The notes: generated by a model not told the origin, from the sequence alone. DNA of 64,000 nucleotides from Enorma burkinafasonensis (GCF_902150035.1 NZ_LR597501.1:62001-126000); one strand, 5' to 3'. Positions 8,083-17,467 are shown, counted from the stretch's first letter. Made by a program: numbers and translations.

Positions 8083-9498
8083 CTATACGGTTGTGGCGGC
8101 CAGACCGCGCTCGATGGCGTCCGCGAGCTCGCGCGGCGTCGTGGGGGCGACCCACGCCTGCGCACCCCTGCGGCTAAGCTCGGCCAGAAGCTCATCTTGA
8201 TGATAACCGTCGAGCGTGAGGCCGTCGGCGTTGAACATGACGTCCGGCACAAAGAGCATAACCCCGGAGAGGTCCTCCGGGAGCTGCTCCAGAAGGTCGC
8301 ATCCGCAGATGAGGCCGGTCACGTCGACGTTGCCGCCGAAGTAGCGGTTCTCGATGGCCTCGGCGCGGCCGGGAAGGCCCGCGAGCTCGATGAGGCGCGC
8401 GACGGTCGCGCGGGCTGCCGCACCCGTGACGACGAGCAGGCTGAGCTTCCGGGCCGCGAGCGCGCGGGAGAGGCCCTGCAGCCGCACGGCGTCCCCGGCG
8501 ACGAGCGCATCCGTCTCGTCGAGGTAGCTCCGCACCATGCCGATGCCGTCGTAGTACTGCGGGTAGCCGTCGTAGAGCTCAGCTGTCGGCACCTCGACGC
8601 CCGCATCGAGGTAGAACTCGTCGCCGAGCTGGATGACGGTCCTCCCCCGCTCCAAGCGCATGCGCTCCTGGAAGGGCCGCACCTGCTCGATGACGGCGCG
8701 TGCCGCCGCGGGGTCGTCCGAGAACGACGAGGCGAAGCGCTTCTGGAACCGCGTGTAGCCGAGCGGCACGATCCCGAGGCTCGTCACCGCGGGGCGCTCG
8801 GCGCACCAGGCGAGGGTGCGGTCGAGCTCGGCGCCGTCGTTCTCGCCGGGCAGGAGCACGATCTGCGCGTGGATCTCGATCCCCTCATCGATCAGGCGCT
8901 CAAGGACCTCCATGCCCCGCGCGGCGTTGCGCCCCATGAGGCGGCGGCGCACCTCGGGCGTGACGGCGTGGAGCGACACGTTCATGGGACTCAGCCGGCA
9001 CGTGACGATGCGCTCGACCTCGGCGTCCGAGAGGTTGGTGAGGGTCACGAAGTTGCCCTGCAGAAAGCTCAGGCGGTAGTCGTCGTCGCGGATGTAGAGC
9101 GTACGGCGCATGCGAGGCGGCAGCATGTGCATGAAGCAGAACGTGCAGGCGTTCACGCAGGTGCGCATGCCGTCGAAGACGGCGCCCTCGAAGGTGAGGC
9201 CCCAGTCCTCGCCCGGCAGGCGCTCGAGCGTGCAGCTCTCGCAGGCGCCGTCTGTGGGGTCATGCACCTCGAGCTCCACCTCATCGTCCGAGGCCTCCCA
9301 GAGCCAGGTCACCATGTCGGCGAGGGGCTCGCCGTTCACGCGCGCGATGCGCATGCCCGGCTCGATTCCCGCGTCATAGGCCGGGGAGCCCTCGCGCACC
9401 GCGGTGACGAGCGCCCCTCCCGCGTCCTCGGGCGCGCGCGTGGGCGCGTAGTCGGCGCGACCCTGCGCGTAGGGCGCTTGTGGAGCAGCCGCGCTCAT
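8083..9498 (-). CDS. DUF512 family protein: PDZ-like plus radical SAM domain
   Basis: 471 aa. An N-terminal PDZ-like segment (GSPAYDAGIEPGMRIARVNG, about residues 38-57) is followed by a radical SAM-type cluster motif CVNACTFCF near residue 113 and a C-terminal DUF512 domain. The family is widely conserved and almost always next to der, as here, but no reaction has been assigned. The iron-sulfur cluster and SAM use are inferred from the CX3CX2C spacing. The ATG overlaps the ispH stop by ATGA, so translation is coupled to an isoprenoid Fe-S enzyme. Confidence 0.88.
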   Translation of the reverse strand: MSAAAPQAPYAQGRADYAPTRAPEDAGGALVTAVREGSPAYDAGIEPGMRIARVNGEPLADMVTWLWEASDDEVELEVHDPTDGACESCTLERLPGEDWGLTFEGAVFDGMRTCVNACTFCFMHMLPPRMRRTLYIRDDDYRLSFLQGNFVTLTNLSDAEVERIVTCRLSPMNVSLHAVTPEVRRRLMGRNAARGMEVLERLIDEGIEIHAQIVLLPGENDGAELDRTLAWCAERPAVTSLGIVPLGYTRFQKRFASSFSDDPAAARAVIEQVRPFQERMRLERGRTVIQLGDEFYLDAGVEVPTAELYDGYPQYYDGIGMVRSYLDETDALVAGDAVRLQGLSRALAARKLSLLVVTGAAARATVARLIELAGLPGRAEAIENRYFGGNVDVTGLICGCDLLEQLPEDLSGVMLFVPDVMFNADGLTLDGYHQDELLAELSRRGAQAWVAPTTPRELADAIERGLAATTV

Positions 9499-10340
9499 GG
9501 CCTGAGCTCCCCGATGCGCGCGAGCGCGCGCTCGATATGGCTCTGGGGCGTGGAGGCGCCCGCCGTGATCCCGCAGAGGCCCACGCCGTCGAACCAGGCG
9601 GCGTCGAGCTCCGCCGCGTCCTCGATGTGGTGGGTGTTCGCGCAGCGGGCGCGGCAGATCTCGGCCAGACGGCGGGTGTTGCCGGAGTTCTTGCCGCCGA
9701 TGACGAGCATGCAGCCCGCGCGCTCGGCGAGCTCGGCAGCAGCGCGCTGCCGCTCGCTCGTGGCCTCGCAGATGGTGTTCACGAGCTTGAGCTCCTGCAC
9801 GCGGCGGGAGAGCGCGGACACGACCGCGGCCAGACGGTCGGCGGTCTGGGTGGTCTGCACCACGACGCCCACGCGCTTGGCGAGCTCGATGCCGTCGAGG
9901 TCGGAAGCGTCGCCCACGACCCAGGCCTCGCCGCCCGCGTGGCCCAGGATGCCCTCGACCTCGGGGTGACCGGCCTCGCCCACGACGATGAGCTGATAGC
10001 CCTCCTCGATGAGGCGGGCGGCCGCGTGATGGACCTTCTTCACGTACGGGCAGGTGGCGTCGACGACCTCGAGGCCGCGCGCGCGGGCGCCCTCGATCAC
10101 CTGGGGCACGACGCCGTGCGTGCGCACGATGAGCGTGCCCTCCTGTACATCCTCCAGCCGCTCGGCGAGGCCCACGCTCGCGCCGGCGAGCTCGTCGACC
10201 ACGAGCGGGTTGTGGATGAGCGGCCCCAGCGTGTGCACCGGGCCCTGTGCCCCCTCGGCGGTGGCGGCGGCCAGCTTGAGCGCGCGCTCCACGCCGTAGC
10301 AGGCGCCAGCGTGCTCGGCGACGACGACCTTCATGGACAT
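9495..10340 (-). CDS. ispH: 4-hydroxy-3-methylbut-2-enyl diphosphate reductase
   Basis: 281 aa. Last MEP-pathway enzyme: reduces HMBPP to IPP and DMAPP with a [4Fe-4S] cluster. The three cluster cysteines are C14 (AGACYGVERAL), C97 (ATCPYVKKVH) and C191 (NTICEATSERQ). Also seen are THGV, GHPEVEGILGH and GGKNSGNTRRL. Two ATGs lie 6 nt apart; the outer (10340, MSMKV) is chosen because AAGGTG precedes it at normal spacing. With ispG and dxr elsewhere in the window, it supports an MEP route. Confidence 0.96.
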   Translation of the reverse strand: MSMKVVVAEHAGACYGVERALKLAAATAEGAQGPVHTLGPLIHNPLVVDELAGASVGLAERLEDVQEGTLIVRTHGVVPQVIEGARARGLEVVDATCPYVKKVHHAAARLIEEGYQLIVVGEAGHPEVEGILGHAGGEAWVVGDASDLDGIELAKRVGVVVQTTQTADRLAAVVSALSRRVQELKLVNTICEATSERQRAAAELAERAGCMLVIGGKNSGNTRRLAEICRARCANTHHIEDAAELDAAWFDGVGLCGITAGASTPQSHIERALARIGELRP

Positions 10341-10344
10341 GCGA

Positions 10345-11070
10345 TCACCTTCTGCCCGGGTGCTCGGCGCGCAGCTCGTCGCGGACGGCGTACATGCGGC
10401 GGATGGCCTCGTCCTCGAACCACTGCATGCGGTCGCGGCGCGAGAGGCCCTCGGGCGCATCGGCGAGCGAGAGCCGCTCCCCCACCCGCATCCACGTCTT
10501 CATGGGCCGCATGAGGTGCTTGCCGGCGGGCGTGATGTCGCGGAAGCCGCACACGGCCATGGGGGCGATATCCGCCTTGGCCATCTGGGCGATGAGGGCG
10601 AAGCCGCCGTGGACCTCGACCGGCTGGTCGTCCGTGCGGATGCGCGTGCCCTCGGGGTAGATGAGCACGTCCTCGCCGCGCTGGAGCGCGTGCTGGGCGC
10701 GGCGGAGCGCCTTCATGTCGGCGGTGCCGCGGTCGACGGGGATGCCGCCCACGCGCCCGAAGAACCACTTCACGATAGGGTTCCTGTTGAACTCCGACTT
10801 CATGATGGGCCGGACGCGTCGCCCTGTGCGCACGATGTGCGGCACGAGCGCCACCACCTCGGCCATCGAGGTGTGGTTGCAGATGATGACCGTGCCGGTC
10901 TTGCCGGGCGCGATGAGGGCCTCGGCGTTCTCGACCTTCCAGCGCCACATGAGCTTGGTGAACGCGTAGAGGATCGCGATCACGACATAGTAGAAGACGC
11001 GCAGCGCCACCGGGTAGTCGCGCATGCCGTTGTCGTAGTAGTCCTCGATGCCGTAGCGAAAGAGCTTCAT
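10345..11070 (-). CDS. plsC: 1-acyl-sn-glycerol-3-phosphate acyltransferase family protein
   Basis: 241 aa with one hydrophobic N-terminal segment (residues about 25-42). PlsC-type enzymes add the second acyl chain to lysophosphatidic acid. The glycerophosphate site YPEGTRIR and the GGIPVDRG block are clear. The catalytic block reads NHTSMAE, whereas the family consensus is NHx4D, so glutamate stands where aspartate is expected. Plausible as an active variant, or as an acyltransferase with another acceptor. Its ATG overlaps the cmk stop (ATGA), and ispH starts 4 nt after its stop. Confidence 0.88.
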   Translation of the reverse strand: MKLFRYGIEDYYDNGMRDYPVALRVFYYVVIAILYAFTKLMWRWKVENAEALIAPGKTGTVIICNHTSMAEVVALVPHIVRTGRRVRPIMKSEFNRNPIVKWFFGRVGGIPVDRGTADMKALRRAQHALQRGEDVLIYPEGTRIRTDDQPVEVHGGFALIAQMAKADIAPMAVCGFRDITPAGKHLMRPMKTWMRVGERLSLADAPEGLSRRDRMQWFEDEAIRRMYAVRDELRAEHPGRR

Positions 11071-11753
11071 CGCGCGCGCCTCCCATCGATGAGCTGGGCG
11101 ATCTTCTGCACGACCTCGTCGATCGTGTAGGCGGTGCTGTCGATCACGACGGCGTCTGGGGCAGCCGCGAGCGGCGCCACGTCGCGCGAGGAGTCGAGCT
11201 CGTCGCGGCGCTCGAGCGCCTTAAGCGTGCGGGCGACCTCGTCCTCGAGGTCCTTTGCCGCCACGTCCTCCCCCGCATGGCGCTGGAGCACGCGGCGCCG
11301 GGCGCGCTCCCGCGGGTCGGCGGTGAGGAAGACCTTGACCTCGGCCGCGGGGAACACCACGGTGCCGATGTCGCGGCCCTCGGCCACGACGTCGTGGTCG
11401 TCGGCCGCGGTGCGCTGGTGCGCGAGGAGCGCGCGGCGCACGCCCGGGTAGGCCGAGACCTTCGACACGGTCGCGTCGACCGCCGGCGTGCGGATCTCGC
11501 GGGTGACGTCCTCGCCGTCGACGGCGATGCGCTGGCCGCAGTCGGCGTCGGCCGTGAAGGTGATGACGATATGGCGCGCGAGCTCGCTCACCGCCTCCTC
11601 GTCATCGAGGTCGACGTGGCGCGCGCCGGCCGTGAAGGCGACGGCGCGATACATTGCGCCCGTGTCGAGCTTCTGGAAGCCGAAGCGGCGCGCGACCTCG
11701 CGGGCGATGGTCGACTTGCCGGAGCCGGCGGGTCCGTCGATGGCTATGATCAT
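11067..11753 (-). CDS. cmk: Cytidylate kinase
   Basis: 228 aa P-loop kinase that phosphorylates CMP and dCMP. Walker A is GPAGSGKST at residues 7-15, followed by KLDTGAMYRAVA, the CMP-binding segment, and EGRDIGTVVFP. LID arginines appear in DPRERARRR. Length is standard. The start overlaps the rluB stop by ATGA and its own stop overlaps plsC, a common actinobacterial arrangement (scpB-rluB-cmk). Confidence 0.96.
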   Translation of the reverse strand: MIIAIDGPAGSGKSTIAREVARRFGFQKLDTGAMYRAVAFTAGARHVDLDDEEAVSELARHIVITFTADADCGQRIAVDGEDVTREIRTPAVDATVSKVSAYPGVRRALLAHQRTAADDHDVVAEGRDIGTVVFPAAEVKVFLTADPRERARRRVLQRHAGEDVAAKDLEDEVARTLKALERRDELDSSRDVAPLAAAPDAVVIDSTAYTIDEVVQKIAQLIDGRRAR

Positions 11754-12619
11754 GAACGCGTTCCTTTCCGAATTGCGTCGTCAGAGCGGGTGGGGCTCAC
11801 GGTACGGGCGGCTCCCCCGTCGCCGCCGACCGCGCGCCGCATGGCGTCGAGCTCAGCTGCGGTGAGCGCGCGCCATGAGCCGGCGCCGACGCCCGTAAGG
11901 GCAAGCGGCCCGAAGGTGGGCCGGTGCAGCGCGAGGACCGGGTGGTGGATGGCGCCGAGCATGCGCTTCACCTGGTTCTTGCGGCCCTCGTGGATGGTCA
12001 CCTCGACCAAAGTCGCGCCGCGACGGCACCCGAAGGGGCAGACGGAGCCGCGCGGCGGAGCGTCGAGGATCCGGCAGCGCGCCGGCTGGCACGGCCCGTC
12101 GTCGAGCACGATGCCCGCGCGCAGCGGCTCGAGCTCGGCGTCGCGCACCGTGCCGTCCACAAGCGCTAGGTAGGTCTTGTCGATATGGCGCGAGGGGTGC
12201 AGGAGCGCCTGCCCCAGGTCGCCGTCGGTGGTGAAGAGCAGAAGCCCCGTCGTGTCCATGTCGAGCCGCCCCACCGGGAAGAGCCCCGGGTAGCGCTCGG
12301 TGGGCACGAGCTCGGCGACGGTGGGCCGGCCGTGCGGGTCGCTCATCGTGGTGAGGTAGCCCGCCGGCTTGTTGAGCATGAGGTAGGCGGCCTCGCCGGG
12401 CCACGCCACGCGCGCGCCGTCGACCTCCACCACGTCGCGGTTCACATCGACCTTGAAGCCCAGCTCGCGTGCGACCTCGCCGTTCACGCGCACGCGCCCG
12501 GCCGTCATGAGGCTCTCCGAGCCACGGCGGCTCGCCACGCCGGCGCGCGCCAGGAAGCGCTGCAGGCGCATGGTGTGCGGCCACGCGCCCCCGTCCATGT
12601 CGCGGCTCGCGTCAGTCAT
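11750..12619 (-). CDS. rluB: 23S rRNA pseudouridine synthase, RluB/RsuA family
   Basis: 289 aa. An S4 RNA-binding domain (MRLQRFLARAGVASRRGSE, about residues 17-35) is followed by the catalytic domain with GRLDMDTTGLLLFT, which contains the active-site aspartate. KPAGYLTT and HEGRKNQVKRML are typical of RluB/E/F and RsuA. Exact uridine target not determinable from sequence; RluB is inferred from the scpB-rluB-cmk context. The start at 12619 is preferred over an ATG at 12631 because GAGGAA lies just upstream; it overlaps the scpB end by 8 nt. Confidence 0.9.
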   Translation of the reverse strand: MTDASRDMDGGAWPHTMRLQRFLARAGVASRRGSESLMTAGRVRVNGEVARELGFKVDVNRDVVEVDGARVAWPGEAAYLMLNKPAGYLTTMSDPHGRPTVAELVPTERYPGLFPVGRLDMDTTGLLLFTTDGDLGQALLHPSRHIDKTYLALVDGTVRDAELEPLRAGIVLDDGPCQPARCRILDAPPRGSVCPFGCRRGATLVEVTIHEGRKNQVKRMLGAIHHPVLALHRPTFGPLALTGVGAGSWRALTAAELDAMRRAVGGDGGAARTVSPTRSDDAIRKGTRS

Positions 12620-13322
12620 CGAATTCCTCATCCGTCGCGTTGCCCACGATCATGAGGTCGTCGTCCTCGTCGTAGGCATCGTCTATGAGCTCGCGCTCCT
12701 CCTCGAGGTCCTGCTCGGTCTCCTCGAGAGTGGACTGGATGCTCCTGCCCGAGAGGCGCTCGCGTATGAACTGGCGCGCCTGCTCGTCGGGGGCGAACTG
12801 CTCGAGGTCGGGCAGGTCGCGGGTGGAGCGCAGGCCGAACTTCTCCAGGAAGGCGTTGGTGGTGCCGTAGAGGATGGCCTGGCCGCGCTCGGCGTCGCGG
12901 CCCACCTCGCGGACGAGTCCCTTGTCGACGAGCGACGAGATGACGCCGTCGGAGTTGACACCGCGGATGCCCTTCACGGCCTCGCGCGTCACCGGCTGGT
13001 GGTAGGCGATCACGGCGAGCGTCTCGAGCGCCGCCTGCGAGAGCTTCTGGGTGTCCCACGAGAGCACGAAGGCCTCGACCTGGTCGTGGTAGGCGGGATG
13101 CGTGAAGAGGCGCCAGCCGCCGGCGACCTCGCGCAGCTGGAAGCCGCGCTCGGCCTCCTCGTACTCGACCTTGAGCTCGGCCAGAAGCGAGGCGCACTCG
13201 CCGGGCGTGATGTCGATGGCCTGCGCCAGCGCGCTCGCGCTCACCGGGTCGCTCGACACGAGGAGCAGGGCCTCGAGCGCCGCCTTGGGCGAGAGCGGGT
13301 TCAGCTTGTCCAGGTCCCTCAT
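12612..13322 (-). CDS. scpB: Segregation and condensation protein B
   Basis: 236 aa. Winged-helix kleisin partner that with ScpA and SMC forms the bacterial condensin. Typical segments: KAALEALLLVSSDPVSA, SQAALETLAVIAYHQPVTR and IRGVNSDGVISSLVDKGLV, then GTTNAFLEKFGL. The C-terminus is a long acidic tail (DEDDDL and similar). The ATG at 13322 begins MRDLDKLNPLS and follows AGGGAGG. It lies 46 nt downstream of scpA. Confidence 0.94.
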   Translation of the reverse strand: MRDLDKLNPLSPKAALEALLLVSSDPVSASALAQAIDITPGECASLLAELKVEYEEAERGFQLREVAGGWRLFTHPAYHDQVEAFVLSWDTQKLSQAALETLAVIAYHQPVTREAVKGIRGVNSDGVISSLVDKGLVREVGRDAERGQAILYGTTNAFLEKFGLRSTRDLPDLEQFAPDEQARQFIRERLSGRSIQSTLEETEQDLEEERELIDDAYDEDDDLMIVGNATDEEFDD

Positions 13323-13368
13323 CGAGGGCCTCCCTTGCACGTGGCGACGGATGCGAAAGCGGGGGTCA

Positions 13369-14178
13369 TCACAGCTCGACCTCCTCGATGGCGAGGGCAT
13401 CGCCGGGATGGTAGGCAGGAGCCCCCTCAACGCGGTCGATCGTGATCTCGCCGAAGTTCTCGTCCTGGGCGAGCTTGACCGAGCCGCGCTTGGCGAGCTC
13501 CAGGATGGCGAGGAACGTCGCGACGAGCTGCTCGGTCGTGGCACCCTCGTCGAGGAGCTCGCGGAAGGTGGTATGCGCCCGCGCCATGGTGAAGCGGTCG
13601 ACCGAGGCCACCGTGAGCTCGAGCGGCAGGCGCTTGGGCGCCACGTGCTCCGCCTCGAGCAGGAACGTCTCGCGCCTGCTGTCCAGGTCGGCGCAGATCA
13701 CGGCGAGCCCGCGCAGCGTGATGCCGGCAAGGTAGTCGGGCATGAGGCCCAGAAACTCGGGGTCCGGCCCCGCGACGCGCGGGTGCATGCGCCGCGTCGC
13801 GTCCATGCGGGCGCCGAGCGCCGCGGCGGCGCCCTTGAACTGCTTGTAGGCTATGAGCCGCTGGATGAGGACCTCGCGGAGCGCGTCGCCGTCGAGCCCG
13901 TCGAACTCGTCGTCGGCGTCCTCGTCGTCATCGGCGGCACGGTGCCCGTCATCGGGCACGAGCGATGCGGCCTTGATGTCGAGGAGCGTCGCCGCGACGA
14001 GCAGGAAGTCGCTCGCCACGTCGAGGTCGAGCGCCTCGATGCGCTCCACCTCCTCGAGGTACTGCTCGGTGACCTCCGAGATGGAGATGGCGCCGATATC
14101 GACCTTCTGGCGCGACACCAGCTGGAGCAGCAGGTCGAACGGACCGGAATAGACCTGCGTGGTGACCCGGTACGACAT
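13369..14178 (-). CDS. scpA: Segregation and condensation protein A (kleisin)
   Basis: 269 aa. Kleisin bridging the SMC heads and binding ScpB, needed for chromosome segregation. The N-terminal signature YSGPFDLLLQLVSRQKVDI is intact, followed by VASDFLLVAATLLDIKA. An acidic low-complexity linker (ADDDEDADDEFDG) lies near residues 82-95. The C-terminal winged helix includes TTEQLVATFLAILELAKRG. The ATG at 14178 follows an AAGGGAGGGG stretch. Confidence 0.94.
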   Translation of the reverse strand: MSYRVTTQVYSGPFDLLLQLVSRQKVDIGAISISEVTEQYLEEVERIEALDLDVASDFLLVAATLLDIKAASLVPDDGHRAADDDEDADDEFDGLDGDALREVLIQRLIAYKQFKGAAAALGARMDATRRMHPRVAGPDPEFLGLMPDYLAGITLRGLAVICADLDSRRETFLLEAEHVAPKRLPLELTVASVDRFTMARAHTTFRELLDEGATTEQLVATFLAILELAKRGSVKLAQDENFGEITIDRVEGAPAYHPGDALAIEEVEL

Positions 14179-14249
14179 GCCCCTCCCTTGCGTGCGCTCG
14201 CCCTGGCGCCGGTCGGCGCCCCAACTGGTTTAGTTTAGCGTATCGGTCG

Positions 14250-14921
14250 CTAGAGTACGAAGGAGAGCATCCAGTTGGCGAGCGGATACACGGTGAAATC
14301 GAAATAGACCCCTATGAGGTTGATCCCCGTGAAGGACGGCAGCAGGTAGAGCACGACGATGAGGATGGGCATCGCGTACGCCTGGATGCGCCGGTAGGCG
14401 CGGAGCGCCTCGCCCTTGAGGAAGGGCACGATGATGGTCGAGCCGTCGAGCGGCGGCAAGGGGATGAGGTTGAAGAAGGCGAGGGAGAGGTTGGTCACGA
14501 GCGCCGTGATGAGGAAGCCCGAGAGCGCGTAGGCGACCTCGAGCGGGAGCGCGCCCGCGATGACGGCGGCGCGCAGCGCCCCGTAGAGGGCGGCGAAGAC
14601 CGCGGCGAGGAGCACGTTCGAGACGGGGCCGGCGAGCGCCACGAGCACCTCGTCGCGCTCGGGGTGCTTGAGGTTGCCCAGATAGACCGGCACCGGCTTG
14701 GCGTAGGCGAAGACCGGTCCGCCGGCGAGCATGAGCAGAAGCGGCAGGAGCACCGTGCCGAAGGGGTCGATGTGGTTCAGGGGGTTCAGCGAGAAGCGCC
14801 CCCGCGAGCGCGCCGTGGGGTCGCCGAGCGCGTAGGCAGCGAGCGCATGGGCGCTCTCGTGCACGACGATACCCAAGATCACCGCGACGGCGGAGAGGAG
14901 AAGCGAGATGATGCGGTCCAT
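14250..14921 (-). CDS. Site-2 protease family (M50) membrane metalloprotease
   Basis: 223 aa with about six hydrophobic segments. Zinc ligands: the HESAH form of HExxH in VVHESAHALAAYALGD, and NLIPLPPLDGS, the conserved NxxPxxxLDG motif of YdbD/SpoIVFB-like rhomboid-unrelated M50 enzymes. Member of the small, PDZ-lacking group often found beside scpA. Substrate unknown; intramembrane cleavage of an anti-sigma factor or signal peptide is possible but unsupported here. The ATG at 14921 starts MDRIISLLL. Confidence 0.9.
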   Translation of the reverse strand: MDRIISLLLSAVAVILGIVVHESAHALAAYALGDPTARSRGRFSLNPLNHIDPFGTVLLPLLLMLAGGPVFAYAKPVPVYLGNLKHPERDEVLVALAGPVSNVLLAAVFAALYGALRAAVIAGALPLEVAYALSGFLITALVTNLSLAFFNLIPLPPLDGSTIIVPFLKGEALRAYRRIQAYAMPILIVVLYLLPSFTGINLIGVYFDFTVYPLANWMLSFVL

Positions 14922-14929
14922 GGCGCCCC

Positions 14930-15226
14930 CTAGCGGACCATGCGCGAGACGCGCTGGCAGACGTAGTCGAGCACGAAGCACGTAAGCGCGACGAGGGCGA
15001 AGTCGAACCTGAACACGCCACCGAAGGGCGAGGCGATGACGCCCCAGCCCGCGATGGCCGCGGGCAGCGCGCGCGACAGGTCGACCACGAGCCCGACGAT
15101 GTTGAGCTTGGCCACGAGCCCCGAGAAGCACAGCACGATGACGATGATGCTGAGCGCGATGGCGACGAGCCTGAAGGCCCAGGACAGAACCGAGAGGGTC
15201 ACCGCCGCTGCGTTGCGACTATCCAC
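14930..15226 (-). CDS. Small integral membrane protein, unknown function
   Basis: 98 aa, not recognised. Three hydrophobic segments are visible: about 18-40 ([20 protein letters not shown]), 50-68 and 75-90, with a basic C-terminus (CQRVSRMVR). The start is GTG at 15226, which overlaps the ABC-F stop by 8 nt. Its stop lies 8 nt before the site-2 protease ATG. The tight packing supports a real gene co-expressed with the protease, perhaps as an accessory subunit, though nothing in the sequence proves that. Confidence 0.7.
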   Translation of the reverse strand: MDSRNAAAVTLSVLSWAFRLVAIALSIIVIVLCFSGLVAKLNIVGLVVDLSRALPAAIAGWGVIASPFGGVFRFDFALVALTCFVLDYVCQRVSRMVR

Positions 15227-17246
15227 GTGCCGTCTCCTCCTCGATCGTGGCGGAAAGCTCGAGCCATTCGTCCTCGAGCGCGGGAAGCGCCTGCTTCAGG
15301 CCGTTATATTCCCCAAGCGCCTCGTTGAAGCGCGCCTGGTCGGCATAGAGCTCCTCGGAGGCCATGAGCTCCATGAGCTCATCATATCGGGCGCGCTTGC
15401 GCTCGAGCTCGGATTCGACCTTCTTCAGGCGGTCGCGGGTCGACTTGAGGCGCTTGTTCAGGGCCGCGCGCGCCTCGGCCTCGGCCCGGCGCTGCTCCTT
15501 GGTCTTCTTGCCCTCGCGCGCGGGCGCCTCTCCCCCCTCGTGGTGGCGCCTGAGCGTGCGGGAGCCCTCGGCGGGCGCGGGCGTGGGCGCGGCGGGCTTG
15601 GCCTCCTGCTCCGCCGCGAGGGCGCGCTGCGCCAGGTCCTCGCGTTTGAAGAGGTAGTAGTCGTAGTCGCCGTCGATGACGGTCATCTTGCCGTCGCGGA
15701 TATCGATCACGCGGTTCGCCACGGCGCGCACAAGGTGCTCGTCATGGGAGATGAGGACGAGCGTGCCAGGGAAGTTCTTGAGCGCGTTCTCGAGCATGTC
15801 CACCGAGTCGATATCGAGATGATTCGTGGGCTCGTCGAGGCAGAGCAGCGCCTCGGGCGCCACGAGCATCTTGGCGAGCGCCAGACGCGCACGCTCGCCG
15901 CCCGAGAGCACGCCCACCCGCTTGTCGACGTCGTCGCCTGAGAACAGGAACGCGCCGAGCAAGCTCCGCTGCTGGGGCACCGTCCAGGTGGGCGCCACGG
16001 AGTCGATCTCCTGAAGGACGGTATTCGCCTCTTTAAGCCCTTCGAGCTGGTGCTGCGCGTAGTAGGCCACGCCCACGTTCACCCCGAGGTCGCGCGTGCC
16101 CGAACTCGGCGCTTCGATGCCGGCGAGCATCTTCAGGAGCGTCGACTTGCCCGCGCCGTTGGGGCCCACGAGCGCCACGTGGTCGCCGCGGTAGAGGGTG
16201 AGGTCGATGCCGCTGTAGACGTGCTTGTCCGCATAGGACTTCGACACGCCCTCGAGCTTCACCACCATGTCGCCTGAGCGCGGCGGGTCGGGGAACTTGA
16301 AGTCCACGTGCTTGTGGCCTTCAGGCAGGATCACGAGCTCGCTCTTGATCTGCTCGATGCGGCGCATGCGCTCCTGCGCCTGCGCGGCCTTGGTGGGCTT
16401 GTAGCGGAACTTGTCGACGAAGACCTGCATGTGCGCGATCTCGCGCTCCTGCGCGGCGCGTTTGGCGCGCATCTGCTCGAGGTTGTCCTCGCGCTGCTTG
16501 AGATACGAGCTGTAGTTGCCCGTATAGACCGTGATGCGGCGGTTCTCGAGCGCCGCCACGTGGTCCACGCAGGCATCCATGAAGGCACGGTCGTGGCTGA
16601 CGATGAGCACGGCTCCCTCATAGCTCGAGATAAACGAGCGCAGCCACTGGACGCTTTCGAGGTCGAGGTGGTTCGTGGGCTCGTCGAGAAGCAGCAGGTC
16701 GGGGTGGCGCAGGAACAGCTTCGCGAGCGCGATGCGCATCTGCCAGCCGCCCGAGAACTCGGCGCAGGGCTTGTTGAAGTCCTCCACCGGAAAGCCCAGG
16801 CCAGCTAGGATCTGGCGGGCGTTGCTCTCGAGCTCGTAGCCGCCGAGCCCCTCGAAGCGGTCCTGCACGCGGCCGTATTCATCGAGGAGCGCACTCGGCA
16901 TCTCGCCCGTCTCCCCCGCCTCGGCGATCTTGAGCTGCAGGGCCTCCGCGCGCTCGCCGAGCTCGCGGATCTCGTGTGCGGCAGCCATGACCTCGTCGAT
17001 CACGGGCACGTCGCTCGCGAGCTTCGTCTCCTGCTCGAGGTAACCCACGTTCACGTCCTTCGCGAACGTGATGGAGCCGCCGTCGGCGGTGTCGAGCCCC
17101 ATGATGATCTTCAGAAGCGTGGTCTTGCCGGCGCCGTTGGGTCCCACGAGGGCGAATCGGTCGCCTGGATTCACCTGGAAGGACGCGCCGGAAAAGAGCG
17201 TGCGCGCACCGAAGCTCTTCTCGATCTTGTCTACGTTGAGGATCAT
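15219..17246 (-). CDS. ABC-F family ATP-binding protein (ribosome-associated type)
   Basis: 675 aa with two ABC domains on one chain and no membrane segment, as in ABC-F translation factors. The first has GPNGAGKTT and signature [15 protein letters not shown] followed by DEPTNHLD. The second has GPNGAGKST and [15 protein letters not shown], again with DEPTNHLD. Between them lies the charged interdomain linker, and residues about 560-670 form an Uup-like coiled coil. ABC-F proteins act at the ribosomal E site; some give antibiotic protection, but this resembles the housekeeping type. Start 17246 (MILNVDK) has GGGGTGA upstream; a GTG at 17261 is an alternative. Confidence 0.92.
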   Translation of the reverse strand: MILNVDKIEKSFGARTLFSGASFQVNPGDRFALVGPNGAGKTTLLKIIMGLDTADGGSITFAKDVNVGYLEQETKLASDVPVIDEVMAAAHEIRELGERAEALQLKIAEAGETGEMPSALLDEYGRVQDRFEGLGGYELESNARQILAGLGFPVEDFNKPCAEFSGGWQMRIALAKLFLRHPDLLLLDEPTNHLDLESVQWLRSFISSYEGAVLIVSHDRAFMDACVDHVAALENRRITVYTGNYSSYLKQREDNLEQMRAKRAAQEREIAHMQVFVDKFRYKPTKAAQAQERMRRIEQIKSELVILPEGHKHVDFKFPDPPRSGDMVVKLEGVSKSYADKHVYSGIDLTLYRGDHVALVGPNGAGKSTLLKMLAGIEAPSSGTRDLGVNVGVAYYAQHQLEGLKEANTVLQEIDSVAPTWTVPQQRSLLGAFLFSGDDVDKRVGVLSGGERARLALAKMLVAPEALLCLDEPTNHLDIDSVDMLENALKNFPGTLVLISHDEHLVRAVANRVIDIRDGKMTVIDGDYDYYLFKREDLAQRALAAEQEAKPAAPTPAPAEGSRTLRRHHEGGEAPAREGKKTKEQRRAEAEARAALNKRLKSTRDRLKKVESELERKRARYDELMELMASEELYADQARFNEALGEYNGLKQALPALEDEWLELSATIEEETARG

Positions 17247-17301
17247 CTGCTCACCCCGCACACAACGCGCAGCGCATACCGCACTGTGGACCGTTCGATA
17301 A

Positions 17302-17332
17302 GAAAAAGGGCCGGCGATTGCTCCCCGGCCCC
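17302..17332 (-). terminator. Rho-independent terminator of tRNA-Val
   Basis: On the minus strand GGGCCGG-type arms (GGCCGG / CCGGCC, extended by GGGG/CCC) enclose a loop of about 10 nt and are followed by TTTTTC. It lies 11 nt past the tRNA end and upstream of the ABC-F gene. Confidence 0.85.
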
Positions 17333-17342
17333 GTTCATGTAC

Positions 17343-17417
17343 TGGTGGGCGTTACAAGATTTGAACTTGTGACCCCTTCCGTGTGAAGGAAGTGCTCTAC
17401 CCCTGAGCCAAACGCCC
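17343..17417 (-). tRNA. tRNA-Val (anticodon CAC)
   Basis: 75-nt cloverleaf with encoded CCA. Acceptor GGGCGTT/AACGCCC, D arm with GGCTCAGGGGTAGAGC, anticodon stem CTTCC/GGAAG around loop TTCACAC, T arm AGTTCAAATCT. Anticodon CAC reads GUG valine codons. Confidence 0.95.
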
Positions 17418-17438
17418 TTGTGCTTTTCAGCGAACGCT

Positions 17439-17467
17439 ATAGTACCACGCCACTCCCCCGCTGCCAA
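17439..17467 (-). promoter_or_regulatory. Promoter of tRNA-Val
   Basis: On the minus strand, -35 TTGGCA (17462-17467), 17-nt spacer and -10 TACTAT (17439-17444), about 22 nt before the tRNA. Good fit to the housekeeping consensus. Confidence 0.7.

Noticed and set aside
15219-17246. Antibiotic-resistance ABC-F protein
   Set aside because: Motifs and the Uup-like C-terminal coiled coil fit a housekeeping ABC-F. Nothing in the interdomain linker can be matched by eye to known target-protection proteins.
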